The notes beneath the pieces are model-generated. The model was not told the DNA's origin, did not search any database, and saw nothing but the letters and a program-made list of their open reading frames with translations. Positions 45,329-54,212 of a DNA stretch of 64,000 nucleotides are shown here, in pieces. How positions within the stretch are numbered: position 1 is the first letter of the stretch; the number at the start of each line of letters is the position of its first letter. The stretch lies in contig JAIEMV010000003.1 in the NCBI GenBank assembly GCA_019751875.1, positions 1-64,000 on the forward strand. The letters run 5' to 3'. This DNA is from Hyphomicrobium sp. (GTDB taxonomy: Bacteria > Pseudomonadota > Alphaproteobacteria > Rhizobiales > Hyphomicrobiaceae). Both the position numbers and the translations under genes were made by a program.

Positions 45329-45663
45329 GGCTGGGTCTCACGGAACAGAGCGATGCGGCAAACATGGTGCTCTAAAGGCCGTGCAACAGCGCGGAAGGCC
45401 GGCTGCAGCCCATTCGATTGTTCGAATTCGCGTGCAACTGGCTTCGGCACAGATCAAAAAGCGCGCAGCCGGCAGACATTAGCAGCGTCAGCGTAATGTA
45501 TGCGATGACCTGACATGTTGTGGAGCGACCTGGTCACGCTCCGAAAGCTGCGAGATCAGATGCTTTTCGCTGCCTTATGGTTGAGTGTAGATGGCTGCCG
45601 AATCGGCGAGCCGTACTGTTTTAAGATAGATTGTCGCGTTGCGGCACTTCGGCGAAGGGCAAG
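45329..45663. other. Gap before the HEPN gene
   Basis: About 335 bases between the AlpA-like gene and the ApeA-like gene. I see no gene, terminator or repeat of note; it must hold both divergent promoters. Confidence 0.4.
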
Positions 45664-47160
45664 ATGGCAAAGCGCGACCGAGGACTCTCCCGTCACGAAG
45701 CTGCGCTGTTATCGCTGCGCGGGGTTACCGGCCATTGGTGGGATAACACTAACCCCGGCACGACATTCGCCGGCTCGCTTGAAATTGACGGACCCCTCAT
45801 TACGCTGCGCCTGTCGCTGCACAGCCCCGAGCATCCTTTTGATGTCAGTGGAGAGGCGGTTCCGGCGGTGTGTGGTCTCGTTGACGGAGCGGCCGTCACT
45901 CTGCTCGAGTGCTTGGTTACAGCCGAGAAATGGAGGGAAAACGCAGCTAGCGGCTACTCGGCGCGTATCGTCATTCGTCCTTCGCTAATTCTAATCGGCG
46001 ATGCATACGCCGATCCGGATGGGAGGTATTCCACGATCGGCTTTTCTACGAATGAGATTCGCAAGGTGTTCCGAGGACACCCGCTCGTGCACATTGAGCC
46101 GTTGCGAGATGTTGAGGCTGTTTCGCTCGCGCCGCATAGCATCGTTTCGTCCGAAGACCTGAAACGATCACCCTTCGGGCTCATTGAACGTGCAAATCTC
46201 AATCTGTTTCAGACCGATCTGAAAGCTATCAAGGGATCTTTATCATTCCAGTTCACAGCTCATCATGATTTCAATCGCGAGAGCGGACCGTCAGCGGACT
46301 ACGAACCTCGGCTGGTTATCGATTTGCAGGAACCCGTCAAACTAAATCACTTGATGCGCCGCGCGCGAACGGCCACTCATTTGATGTCGTTGGTGGCTTT
46401 AACGCCAAATTACACGCTTGATATCGTTGTCAGCGGCGTCGGAAGGGAGCCTGAAAGTTGGAAAGTCTTCCAAAACGGTCAACGTCGCGACGTGGAGCCA
46501 TCGTCGGTGCGTGACTGGCAGGTTTTGGTGCGCTTTCCGCGTGATCAACCGGCCTTTGCACGCTTGTGGGATCGGTGGTTTCAAACCCGTGACGCCCATG
46601 CAGTACCGCGATGGATTTTCCAGTCATCGCTAGAGCAAGGCCATAGTTTTGATATCAACCGCTTCCTCAACGTGATGCAGTGCCTTGAAATTTTGACGAA
46701 GGATTATACTGAAGGTGTCGTAATCAATAAGGCCGAGTTCGACCGGTTTTGCGATGCCGCAGAGGTGGAGGCGCGCAAGCATATCAAATCAGAGGAATTT
46801 GCATTGATTGCGCGGATGCTGCGGCAGCAGAATAGGCCGCCTTTGGCGATGCGCTTGCGTGCTTTGGCATCGAGACTTGATGACAAGGTGCTGCGCTGGC
46901 TCTTGGGGGACGAGTTGCAGGCACTTGATTTGGCGGTAAAGGCGCGCAATTTCTTCACGCATTTCGGCGAGTTGTCGGCCTCCAAGCGCGAGCTGGTGGA
47001 ATCCAACCTCGGTCTGCTGACCTGCAAGATGAGCAGTCTGTACGTCTTGCTTGAACTGGACATTCTTGGCATCCGACCCGAGGATTACCTGTCAGGTCCC
47101 GATGTTGCGCTGCCCTGGATGCTGCAGCACGCGACCGCCCGGCATATAACGACGGGCTAG
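45664..47160 (+). CDS. ApeA-like anti-phage protein with C-terminal HEPN domain
   Basis: About 498 residues, with a beta-rich N-terminal domain (GHWWDNTNPGTTFAGSLEID) and a helical C-terminal HEPN domain whose RNFFTHF (near residue 430) has the Rx4H ribonuclease motif. The overall layout matches ApeA (Apea-like HEPN), a single-gene abortive anti-phage defence. HEPN nucleases cleave RNA when triggered. ATG at 45664; GAAGGG precedes it. It is the cargo nearest the integrase, as is usual for defence genes in islands. Its trigger and target are unknown. Family assignment rests on motif and layout. Confidence 0.78.
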   Translation: MAKRDRGLSRHEAALLSLRGVTGHWWDNTNPGTTFAGSLEIDGPLITLRLSLHSPEHPFDVSGEAVPAVCGLVDGAAVTLLECLVTAEKWRENAASGYSARIVIRPSLILIGDAYADPDGRYSTIGFSTNEIRKVFRGHPLVHIEPLRDVEAVSLAPHSIVSSEDLKRSPFGLIERANLNLFQTDLKAIKGSLSFQFTAHHDFNRESGPSADYEPRLVIDLQEPVKLNHLMRRARTATHLMSLVALTPNYTLDIVVSGVGREPESWKVFQNGQRRDVEPSSVRDWQVLVRFPRDQPAFARLWDRWFQTRDAHAVPRWIFQSSLEQGHSFDINRFLNVMQCLEILTKDYTEGVVINKAEFDRFCDAAEVEARKHIKSEEFALIARMLRQQNRPPLAMRLRALASRLDDKVLRWLLGDELQALDLAVKARNFFTHFGELSASKRELVESNLGLLTCKMSSLYVLLELDILGIRPEDYLSGPDVALPWMLQHATARHITTG

Positions 47161-47261
47161 TGACATCGCCGTATAGGTATTCGCCTGGACAAGGCAGCTA
47201 ACCCGCTTTGTGGTTCTCGATCCCTGCAAGCGCGTGCATTCTTGTCGCCTCAGTGCCTCAT

Positions 47262-48590
47262 TTAGCTCTGATGGTTATCGCGCACTGCTTGTTTGTTAGC
47301 GGATACAGTAGGGGTGGCGGCAGCCGACGCCTGCGCGCGCTTGCTCGGAACCACCAGCGTTTTTTCGGGCGGATGGGCTTTGACAACCCGCTTCACATGC
47401 GCCGCCCATAAGGCCAGGGCCTCTCGCATCTGAGGCAGGTATTTGGCGCGGTTATAGAGCCCGGACACGCCATCAAAACTGTCGGAGCTGTGGTTGAGGA
47501 TGCGCTCGATGATATGGGGCGCCACGCCGAGATTGCCCAGGCCCGTGGCCCCCGTCCGCCTTAGATCGTGAAGCGTCCATTCATCGATCGGGCAGAGTGC
47601 ATCCAAAGCCCGCTTGGCTGGGGAGTAGCCGCTGAAGGGCCGCTCCAGCTTGCCGCGGGCAGGGAAGACATACTCTGAGTCAAATCGCGGCAGGGTTTGG
47701 AGGAGGGCGCGGGCCCGGGGGAGGAGGGGGACATCATGGGCCTGGCCATTCTTGGTCCGCTCCGCGGGCAGTTTCAGGAGGGAGAGATCTCCGGTGAGCT
47801 CGCCACTCCTCATCCCGCAGATTTCCCCGCGGCGCTGAAGCGTCAGGATCAAAAGATGGACGATCGGACCATAGGGGTATTCCATGGCGGCGGCCGCATG
47901 CCAGATTTTGGCGAGCTCCTGGTCTTTCAGGACGCGCGTTCGCTTCGCCTTCTTGGCGGGCGGTTTGAGTTTGATGCAGGGGCTCTCCGGGATCAGGTGC
48001 CGGCTTTCGCACCAGCCAAAGAAGGTCCGGATGTTGGAGTAGGCATGAATAGCGGCGCTGGGCCGGTTCGCGCGAATGAGTTCATCGAGGATGGCGAGGA
48101 TATCCGAGGTCGTGATGGAAAGAAGCGCCCTACCGCGCCAGCGGGAGAGAAAGGTGGCCCGCAAAAGCCGCTCGGTTTCGGCGGCGGTTGAGGTCTTATT
48201 ATGCACCTTGCAATAGAGCTCGACGAAATCCTCCAAAGACTTCTCAAATAGCGGCCCCTTGGGCGCTAATGCCGGTGCGGCGGTGTCCCCTGGGCCAGCG
48301 AACGTGCGCGGGTCTTGCCCGGCATTGAAAGCCTCGATCAGGCGCGACGCCTTGAGTCTCGCTGCAGCGAGTTTGAGGTCCGGATAGCTGCCTAAGGTCA
48401 GGCGCTTCGAGCGCCCTTGATGCGTGTAGGTGAGATAAAAACTCCGTTGTCCTGTATGGCTGACCCGAAGCCCTAGCCCGGCGATCGTCCCGTCCGGGAC
48501 CTGCACTTTTCCTTGTTCCGGGACCGGCCACTGGCGGATCATCAGATCGCTTAAAACCGTCCGGGACGTGCGGGGGGAGCGCTTGGCCAT
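47262..48590 (-). CDS. int: Tyrosine recombinase (integrase) of the element
   Basis: A 442-residue phage-type integrase. The N-terminal DUF4102-like arm (PDGTIAGLGLRVSHTGQRSF) is followed by a SAM-like core-binding region (about 120-210) and the catalytic domain. The catalytic set is Arg in RRGEICGMR, His-x-x-Arg in LHDLRRTGATG, His in LNHSSD, and the nucleophile Tyr in SGLYNRAKY. It reads away from a tRNA-Pro 3' fragment 165 bases from its start codon, the standard place for an island integrase. It looks intact. Confidence 0.95.
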   Translation of the reverse strand: MAKRSPRTSRTVLSDLMIRQWPVPEQGKVQVPDGTIAGLGLRVSHTGQRSFYLTYTHQGRSKRLTLGSYPDLKLAAARLKASRLIEAFNAGQDPRTFAGPGDTAAPALAPKGPLFEKSLEDFVELYCKVHNKTSTAAETERLLRATFLSRWRGRALLSITTSDILAILDELIRANRPSAAIHAYSNIRTFFGWCESRHLIPESPCIKLKPPAKKAKRTRVLKDQELAKIWHAAAAMEYPYGPIVHLLILTLQRRGEICGMRSGELTGDLSLLKLPAERTKNGQAHDVPLLPRARALLQTLPRFDSEYVFPARGKLERPFSGYSPAKRALDALCPIDEWTLHDLRRTGATGLGNLGVAPHIIERILNHSSDSFDGVSGLYNRAKYLPQMREALALWAAHVKRVVKAHPPEKTLVVPSKRAQASAAATPTVSANKQAVRDNHQS

Positions 48591-48755
48591 TGGGTCCTCC
48601 TTGCGAAGCAGAGGACATATTGGGGGACATTAGGGGGACATTAAGAGGGCACGCCGGGGCGAACGCCGATTTCCGTGTATGTTACGCAAAGCTATGTAAA
48701 ACCTAGCAAAAATTTAGATGTATGATTATCCGCTGCGCGCTAAGAAACGCCGTTT

Positions 48756-48806
48756 TTCAGTCTGGGGGACTGGGGGTCGGAGGTTCAAATCCTCTCGCTC
48801 CGACCA
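48756..48806 (+). other. tRNA-Pro(GGG) 3' fragment, attachment site
   Basis: Bases 48756-48806 give the anticodon arm (TCAGT-CTGGGGG-ACTGG, anticodon GGG), variable loop, T arm (GGAGG-TTCAAAT-CCTCT) and acceptor 3' strand with CCA of a tRNA-Pro. The 5' part with D arm and acceptor strand is absent. It is the duplicated part left by site-specific integration; an intact gene should lie at the other end of the element. Confidence 0.85.
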
Positions 48807-48845
48807 ATTCTTTCATCTTTAGCGTTGTGGCGCCAAGGGCGATGG

Positions 48846-49385
48846 CTACATCATACAGCCCATGGGTGAGAGTGAGGTGTCAGCCTTGGCCTTCTGATCC
48901 GCGGTGAGGGTATCGTACAGCGCTTGAAGTAGGGGTTTGACCTCCTTCATCGTTGCCAAACGTGTCTCCATCATCGTGATGCGCGCATCGAGCCGATCAA
49001 CGGGAGACTTGGCAGAATGCATCTTCTGCATGTGCTCGCGCATCGTGCCCATGCTCTCCCAAGTCTTCGTCATTTTTTCCGCGTAAGCGTTCCAGGCGCT
49101 TTGCTGCGCGTCTGTGATCGCGAGCTCGCTCTTTAGCGTGTTCAATCGATCGGCGGGCGTTGCGGCGTTCTGCCCACCCATCATCGGGCAGTCGTTCATC
49201 ATCATGCCGCCGCCCATGCGCCCGCCCATCATGCGCCCGTGACCCATTTGGCCGGGGCCCGTCGCCTGAGATTGGGCATTCGGGGAAGCGCTGGGCGAGG
49301 CGTCGGGAGCTTGCTGCGCCCTTATACCCGATGGCACGGCGAGGGCGAGCGTTAAGGCCAAGGCTAGGGTGGGAATTCGATGCAT
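48846..49385 (-). CDS. Exported Met-rich LTXXQ/Spy-like protein, second copy
   Basis: A 179-residue exported protein. Signal peptide (1-23), Pro/Ser/Gln-rich spacer, a Met/Gly stretch (GHGRMMGGRMGGGMMMND), then a helical domain with LAITDAQQSAWNAYAEKM and the C-terminal LSPMGCMM. It shares layout, the ITD-QxxAW motif and the GCMM end with the protein at 1328-1918. GAGGAG precedes the ATG at 49385. It lies just outside the tRNA fragment, so it may be the chromosomal relative of the island copy. Copper or envelope-stress function is likely but inferred. Confidence 0.82.
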   Translation of the reverse strand: MHRIPTLALALTLALAVPSGIRAQQAPDASPSASPNAQSQATGPGQMGHGRMMGGRMGGGMMMNDCPMMGGQNAATPADRLNTLKSELAITDAQQSAWNAYAEKMTKTWESMGTMREHMQKMHSAKSPVDRLDARITMMETRLATMKEVKPLLQALYDTLTADQKAKADTSLSPMGCMM

Positions 49386-49574
49386 GCTGCGATCTCCTCA
49401 ATTGGGAATCGGTTCCGAAGTCCGGAAAGGATCGCGACGTAATCGGAGAGATGACGCCAGTGGTTCGCTTGGAAACATCGTCATCTTCGATGCAACGGAT
49501 ATGGTGGCTTCCGTAGAGACGGGCAAGCTCAGTCGGGTTGCGATTTGATCCAGATTTCTGCTGCACAACAGTCT

Positions 49575-50465
49575 TCAGACAGAAGGCGGGGCGAATTTGC
49601 GCGCCATCGTCAGGAATGCCGACACATGGGGCGGATGCGGTTCGCGAGCCTTCAGGACCAAGCCGATTTCGTGAGTGACCGCCGGTTCGACAATTGGGAT
49701 TGCGATCAGTTCCATGGGTGCTGCGAAGCGCTCGCCCGTGCCGACCGCGGCAATGGTGGCGAACAATCCCGATCTGACGTGGACATGCAGCATCGTCATC
49801 GAATTGGACTCCAACATGGGCGGGATTTCGACGCCGGCGTCGGCCAGATGCCGATCGATAATGCGGCGGTTCTGCATATCGCCCGTAAGAAGGCAGAGGG
49901 GGAGGCGGCCTGCGTCCGCCCAGGAGACATGCGCGCGGTCGGCGAATGGATGACCCGGCGCAACGAGCAGCGCATACTGTTCTGCGTAAAGCCGCACGGT
50001 GTGGAAACGTTGGACAAGCTCGGTCCCGATGTACGTGATCCCGATGTCGATCTCCAGGTTGTCGAGGCCGGAGAGGATCGTGCCTGTCGACATGGACACT
50101 ATCGAGAGGTGGAGCGCGGTATGCTTTGACATGAACGGCAGGGTCATATCCGGCACGAAGGGCAGGGCTGTCGGAATGACACCGAGCTTCAGGGTTCCTG
50201 TCAGGCCGCGCTTCAAGCCGTCAATTTCCTGCCGCATCGTGCGCGCGTCGGAGACGATGCGGCGGGCCCAATCGAGCACCCGCTCGCCTTCGGGTGTGAA
50301 CCCGCGAAAGCGCGATCCGCGCTCGACGATTAGAACGCCCAATTGATCCTCGAGGCTCTTTACGGCCGATGACAAGGTAGGCTGACTGATGCCGCAGGTT
50401 TCCGCCGCCCGCCCGAAATGGCGTTCGCGCGAAAGCGCCAAGAGCAGTTCAAGCTTATCGATCAT
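49575..50465 (-). CDS. LysR-family regulator
   Basis: About 296 residues. The winged HTH covers residues 1-65 (LALSRERHFGRAAETCGISQPTLSSAV) and the periplasmic-binding-like effector domain about 90-290. The sequence LKLGVIPTALPFVPDMTLPF at its start resembles the LysR proteins that accompany NAD-dependent formate dehydrogenases in methylotrophic alphaproteobacteria, but no fdh gene is next to it. ATG at 50465; a TTG at 50510 is in frame but has no ribosome site. It is divergent from idi; it could control idi, itself, or distant genes. Confidence 0.85.
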   Translation of the reverse strand: MIDKLELLLALSRERHFGRAAETCGISQPTLSSAVKSLEDQLGVLIVERGSRFRGFTPEGERVLDWARRIVSDARTMRQEIDGLKRGLTGTLKLGVIPTALPFVPDMTLPFMSKHTALHLSIVSMSTGTILSGLDNLEIDIGITYIGTELVQRFHTVRLYAEQYALLVAPGHPFADRAHVSWADAGRLPLCLLTGDMQNRRIIDRHLADAGVEIPPMLESNSMTMLHVHVRSGLFATIAAVGTGERFAAPMELIAIPIVEPAVTHEIGLVLKAREPHPPHVSAFLTMARKFAPPSV

Positions 50466-50610
50466 CTGAGGGCTTTTAACGGAGTTCAGCCGATCTATAG
50501 CTGGTTTCAAGGCCTCTCGACAGCATATGGCGAAGGTCCGGCTTGCAGGGCGGGCGCGGCAGGTCCAAACTTGGCTTCAGATTTAATACCGCACCTGGGA
50601 TAAACGATCG

Positions 50611-51159
50611 ATGCAACTCGATGAGCGGCCGGAAACGGAAGAGGTCGTGCTGGTCGATGCCGACAATCGGCAGACTGGAACGGCCGGCAAAATGGCGGCT
50701 CACCGGGACGGCGCGCTGCACCGGGCCTTCTCGGTCATTATTTGGAACTCGGCTGGCGAAGTGCTGCTTCAGCGCAGGGCGCTCGGCAAATATCACTCGG
50801 GTGGATTGTGGACAAATGCTTGCTGTGGTCATCCGCGCCCCAATGAAGATGTGGGCCGTGCTGCCGTGCGCCGTCTCGGGGAAGAGATGGGGTTTACCTG
50901 TCCGCTGGAGGAATTTGGGACGATCACGTACCGGGCGGAACTCGATCAGGGGCTCGTCGAGCACGAATACGTGCATGTGTTCCGCGGAACATACGACGGC
51001 GAAATGGCGCTCAACCCGGACGAAGTTTGCGAAGTCCGCTGGATGACACCGGAGGCACTTCTTGCGGCGTTCGACGAGACGCCGGAGATTTTCACGGCAT
51101 GGTTCGTAAAGTACATGCGCGCAGGCTGGCCTCTTGATCGGCCGCTCGCGACTTTCTAA
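50611..51159 (+). CDS. idi: Isopentenyl-diphosphate delta-isomerase, type I
   Basis: A 182-residue Nudix-fold enzyme interconverting isopentenyl and dimethylallyl diphosphate for isoprenoid synthesis. The catalytic Cys is in TNACCGHP, the Nudix-like block in AAVRRLGEEMGF, and catalytic Glu in VEHEYVHVF. Length is normal. It is followed 27 bases later by the MarC-family gene in the same direction. Its presence suggests a need for balanced carotenoid, hopanoid or quinone precursors; this is general pathway knowledge. Confidence 0.95.
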   Translation: MQLDERPETEEVVLVDADNRQTGTAGKMAAHRDGALHRAFSVIIWNSAGEVLLQRRALGKYHSGGLWTNACCGHPRPNEDVGRAAVRRLGEEMGFTCPLEEFGTITYRAELDQGLVEHEYVHVFRGTYDGEMALNPDEVCEVRWMTPEALLAAFDETPEIFTAWFVKYMRAGWPLDRPLATF

Positions 51160-51186
51160 CGGCAGCAGAGGCGCATATCTAGACAT

Positions 51187-51825
51187 ATGCTGTCATCGTT
51201 TTTCGCTGGCTTTACCACCTTTTTTGCAACCATTGGCCCGATCGAGGCGGCCGTCATCTTTGCGGCGTTGACGCCGCAGTTGGAGCGAGCGGAGCGTACG
51301 CGGATTTCGCTGCGTGCAGTTGGTATCGCCTCGATCATCTTGTTCGGTGCGCTGTTTGCCGGCGGACCGCTTTTGCAGCAGCTGGGTGTCGGTATCCCGG
51401 CTTTGCAGACGGCAGGTGGCATCATCCTGCTCGTCATCGCACTGGATATGATCTTCGCCCGCCCGACCAGCGCTTTCAAATTGACGCCGATCGAGGATGA
51501 GGAAGCCCACGAAAAAGAAGACATTGCGATATTTCCTATTGCGACACCTTTGCTGGCAGGGCCGGGAGCAATGAGCGCGGTGATCCTCATGGCTGCTGGA
51601 ACGCAAGCTGATCCGATCCGCTATACGGGCGTAGTGGCAGCACTTGCGGCCGTCATGGCGCTGACGCTCCTTTTGCTGCTGCTCTCAAACGAGCTGTCGC
51701 GGGCGCTGGGCGTCACGGCACAGCGAGTCTTGATGCGGGTTTTCGGCATTCTGCTTGCCGCCATTGCGGTGCAGGCGGCCTTTAATGGACTTCAGTCTAG
51801 CGGGCTCCTGCCGCCGCCGCGATGA
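51187..51825 (+). CDS. MarC-family integral membrane protein
   Basis: A 212-residue inner membrane protein with six predicted segments. The first is FFAGFTTFFATIGPIEAAVIF, and the middle carries the family block IAIFPIATPLLAGPGAMSAV. The name comes from the mar locus of E. coli, but the function is unknown and no link to antibiotic resistance holds. It follows idi closely and may share its promoter. Confidence 0.9.
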   Translation: MLSSFFAGFTTFFATIGPIEAAVIFAALTPQLERAERTRISLRAVGIASIILFGALFAGGPLLQQLGVGIPALQTAGGIILLVIALDMIFARPTSAFKLTPIEDEEAHEKEDIAIFPIATPLLAGPGAMSAVILMAAGTQADPIRYTGVVAALAAVMALTLLLLLLSNELSRALGVTAQRVLMRVFGILLAAIAVQAAFNGLQSSGLLPPPR

Positions 51826-51919
51826 GGGCAGGCGCGACGTGAAACAGCCGTTAGGGGTGCATTAACCCGCCGCTGCCATCCTCCGGCATAGTCTGCGTAC
51901 TTCCAGAGGTTTGCGTCTC

Positions 51920-52402
51920 ATGTTTGCGTCTCATCGCGCGGAAGCTTGCGCGCTACGCACAGGGCTTTTGCAGCCCGTGCTCGCTGTTGTCTTGGCAGCG
52001 CTGCTTGGTGCCTGCTCCAGTTCCAGACATCCCGCCGGTCCACAGGTCTTGGCCTGGCTGCAGACCCAACCGACTACGCTGGCGCCGACCGATCCCATGG
52101 ACGTCGAGATCGATGACGACGGCCTCCCAACGGGAACGGCGCCGTCGGCCGGCATGCGCGAAATGCCGAATGATCCGAGTACTCCTTGGATTGCAAACGA
52201 CGGTCGCAACGCTTCCCGTGTTGGTCACGACGCTGCTGCGCGCTCAGCTGGGGGCGCGGTTCCGGGCGATGAGGGTCTGCCATTGCCGAAATCGCCTGAG
52301 GAGGCTGGCATTGCACCTGAACAGAACCCGGTGCAGAAGCAAAAGAGGGCCTACCTCACGTTGCCGCTGGGTTTGTGCACTGGCTGGAAGTGTTCGCCTT
52401 GA
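51920..52402 (+). CDS. Putative lipoprotein
   Basis: About 160 residues with a basic N-terminus, a hydrophobic stretch and lipobox LLGAC (Cys near residue 34), so it is exported and lipid-modified. The mature part is Pro/Ala/Asp-rich and low-complexity, with no family I know. ATG at 51920 with AGAGG upstream. It ends 20 bases before the acetyltransferase gene. A much longer frame at 51924-53282 overlaps it but is a shadow. Confidence 0.65.
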   Translation: MFASHRAEACALRTGLLQPVLAVVLAALLGACSSSRHPAGPQVLAWLQTQPTTLAPTDPMDVEIDDDGLPTGTAPSAGMREMPNDPSTPWIANDGRNASRVGHDAAARSAGGAVPGDEGLPLPKSPEEAGIAPEQNPVQKQKRAYLTLPLGLCTGWKCSP

Positions 52403-52422
52403 CGGGCTAGCGTGGTGCACCG

Positions 52423-53019
52423 ATGGGAGCATCCGCGTTGACTGGCAACAAAATGAAGTGCCCACCCGGTGTGCCGGCCATCGAGCATTATCTCGCGCGA
52501 CCGCGCTCAGCTTCGATCATGGCACAACTCGACGCGATCTTCTTCGAAGCAAGCGGGACGAAAACGTTTGCCTCCAACGAAGATCGCGCTGCTTTTCGCG
52601 AGCTGTGGCTGGGGCGATATCTCGCGCACGACGCGCAGCATGCGTTTCTCGCAGTGGCGGATGCGGGATTACCCAGCGAAACACTTGCCGGATACCTCGT
52701 CGGTTCGATCGAAGATCCGGCCATTGCCACACGCTTCGACGATCTAGAATATTTCAAAGCGCTGTCGCATCGGACAGCGCGGTATCCAGCGCAACTGCAT
52801 GTCAATCTTGCTCCATCTTGGCAGGGACGAGGTGTCGGACGCGCGCTCGTGGAGGCGTTTTGTCAACATCTGCAAGTGTTGAGCGTCCCCGGCGTGCATC
52901 TGTTCACGGGTCGCGGAATGCGCAATGTCCGCTTCTACGAAAGGGCGGGCTTCACGGAAGCGGGTGCTGTCATTTGGAACGGGCGGGAGATCGTGATGCT
53001 CGTGCGGGACCTGACGTGA
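52423..53019 (+). CDS. GNAT-family N-acetyltransferase
   Basis: A 198-residue protein with the GNAT fold. The acetyl-CoA loop is visible as NLAPSWQGRGVGRALVEAF (about residues 126-144), and the late beta-strand and helix as RNVRFYERAGFTEAG. Substrate is unknown. ATG at 52423; a later ATG at 52453 (MKCPPG) is an alternative start. It follows the lipoprotein gene closely and may share its transcript. Confidence 0.88.
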   Translation: MGASALTGNKMKCPPGVPAIEHYLARPRSASIMAQLDAIFFEASGTKTFASNEDRAAFRELWLGRYLAHDAQHAFLAVADAGLPSETLAGYLVGSIEDPAIATRFDDLEYFKALSHRTARYPAQLHVNLAPSWQGRGVGRALVEAFCQHLQVLSVPGVHLFTGRGMRNVRFYERAGFTEAGAVIWNGREIVMLVRDLT

Positions 53020-53031
53020 GCCATATCCGGT

Positions 53032-53187
53032 TCATGCGGGCACGGTGTGCAACTGATCGGCGATCATGCGGCCGATGGCAAGGCTCGAGGTCAAGCCCGG
53101 GTTCAGTGTATCGCCACCGACTGCACAGGCATCCGCAGATGCTAGTCCTACGATCCCGCCGCCAACGACAATCGTTTGGAAATCCAC
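53032..53187 (-). pseudogene. Remnant of an FAD-dependent oxidoreductase
   Basis: A 51-codon frame from GTG at 53187 starts with a Rossmann dinucleotide fold motif, TIVVGGGIVGLA, and passes at once to DACAVGGDTLNPGLTSSLAI, which resembles the C-terminal tail of GMC-type oxidoreductases. The whole enzyme body of several hundred residues is missing. It looks like an in-frame internal deletion scar. No ribosome site at normal distance. It converges with the GNAT gene. Confidence 0.45.
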
Positions 53188-53398
53188 CCTCAATCAACAT
53201 ACCGTGTTTTGGTTCGCAGCCCTTGATTCAAAACGATAATAGCGGAATGTTCCGTTACTTATCCACAGCGGTTCATATGTAGAACAAAGTGCTTGGAACA
53301 AAATGCGAATCAGAGTGTGCGAATGCATGCTTGCAGGCGCACAGGGTCGGCGGGCATGCGTGTGCGGCCGACCGCACAGGCTCGAATCAGGCGCTAAT

Positions 53399-53959
53399 CT
53401 ATTCCAGTGGCGTGGCCGGTTCCTCGGTCGCCTCGATCGCAGGCGCGGACGGTTCAACCGTCGCTTCAGGGCGCGGTTGCGCTGCCCGGTCAGGCAAACC
53501 GAAACCCGCGGTCGGATCTTCGGTGCGGCGCGACTTGCCTTCGAAGTAGGCGCCTTGCTCGATGGCAAGCGTCAGGTGGTAGACGTCGCCTTCGACACGG
53601 CTCGTTGACTGGAGAAGAACGCGTTTGCCTCTGACGGAGCCCATTACGTGGCCACGAACGACCACCTCGTCGGCAACGATGCCTCCAGTGACCATCGCGC
53701 GCTCTCCAACGAGGACATGAGAGCCATGGATGTCCCCGTTAATTTCGCCTTCGACTTGCACCTCGCCGCGTGAGACGAGGTTGCCGGTGATTTGGAGTTC
53801 GGGACCGATGATTGATGGTGCGCCGCGTTCCGAGCTGCGCAAAGCCATTCCAATGGGGCGGGTAGCCGACGAACTGGTTTGAGGCAGTATCGGTGGCTGG
53901 TTCGCCGTCAGAAGTCCCGACTTCGCATCGTTGTCCGGTTTACGAAAATTCGGCAACAT
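53399..53959 (-). CDS. Bactofilin
   Basis: A 186-residue cytoskeletal protein that polymerises without nucleotide. The beta-helix core (about residues 45-140) shows the repeated short strands typical of the family (ITGNLVSRGEVQVEGEINGD, then VVRGHVMGSVRG), between disordered Pro/Ser-rich tails. Bactofilins organise cell-wall synthesis at stalks, buds or poles, which would suit a budding Hyphomicrobiales cell. It stands alone, and 250 bases before the peroxiredoxin gene are empty. Confidence 0.9.
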   Translation of the reverse strand: MLPNFRKPDNDAKSGLLTANQPPILPQTSSSATRPIGMALRSSERGAPSIIGPELQITGNLVSRGEVQVEGEINGDIHGSHVLVGERAMVTGGIVADEVVVRGHVMGSVRGKRVLLQSTSRVEGDVYHLTLAIEQGAYFEGKSRRTEDPTAGFGLPDRAAQPRPEATVEPSAPAIEATEEPATPLE

Positions 53960-54212
53960 CGGATATCTCCCTCAACTCTACGCGGCCCCAATGGAAAGCC
54001 GTAAGACGAAATGCGCGCATGATTATGACGACGATCGGTCCGCCCACCGCTTCCGTCAATGGCATCCGCCAGTCTCACACACATTCCTGTTCGCGTATCA
54101 TGATTGCGCGCGGAAGAGACTGCTTTCTATGACGCAGTGCAAGGACTTAGAGCAGATGCCTGCACCTTGAGCGAGTGGTGCCGATCTTTTTGGCGGCGCA
54201 ACCGGCCGATAG

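Larger units (their letters stand above)
26308..48806. mobile_element. Integrated element, right part (tRNA-Pro site)
   Basis: From at least the hipBA cargo to the tRNA-Pro fragment at 48806, the genes are of mobile or accessory type: integrase, AlpA-like HTH, parA/RHH/repA with iterons, ArdC, two HipA modules, an ApeA-like gene. The left limit is drawn at the first accessory gene after copA only for convenience; no left att was found, and the metal island could be inside the same element. Confidence 0.6.

Noticed and set aside
48756-48806. An intact tRNA-Pro gene
   Set aside because: The 5' acceptor strand and D arm are absent; only the 3' part is present, so it is an attachment site.
51924-53282. 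A 452-codon plus-strand open frame across the lipoprotein and GNAT genes
   Set aside because: Its product is Arg/Ser/Cys-rich with no domain, and the two genes in the other frames have a lipobox and an acetyl-CoA motif.
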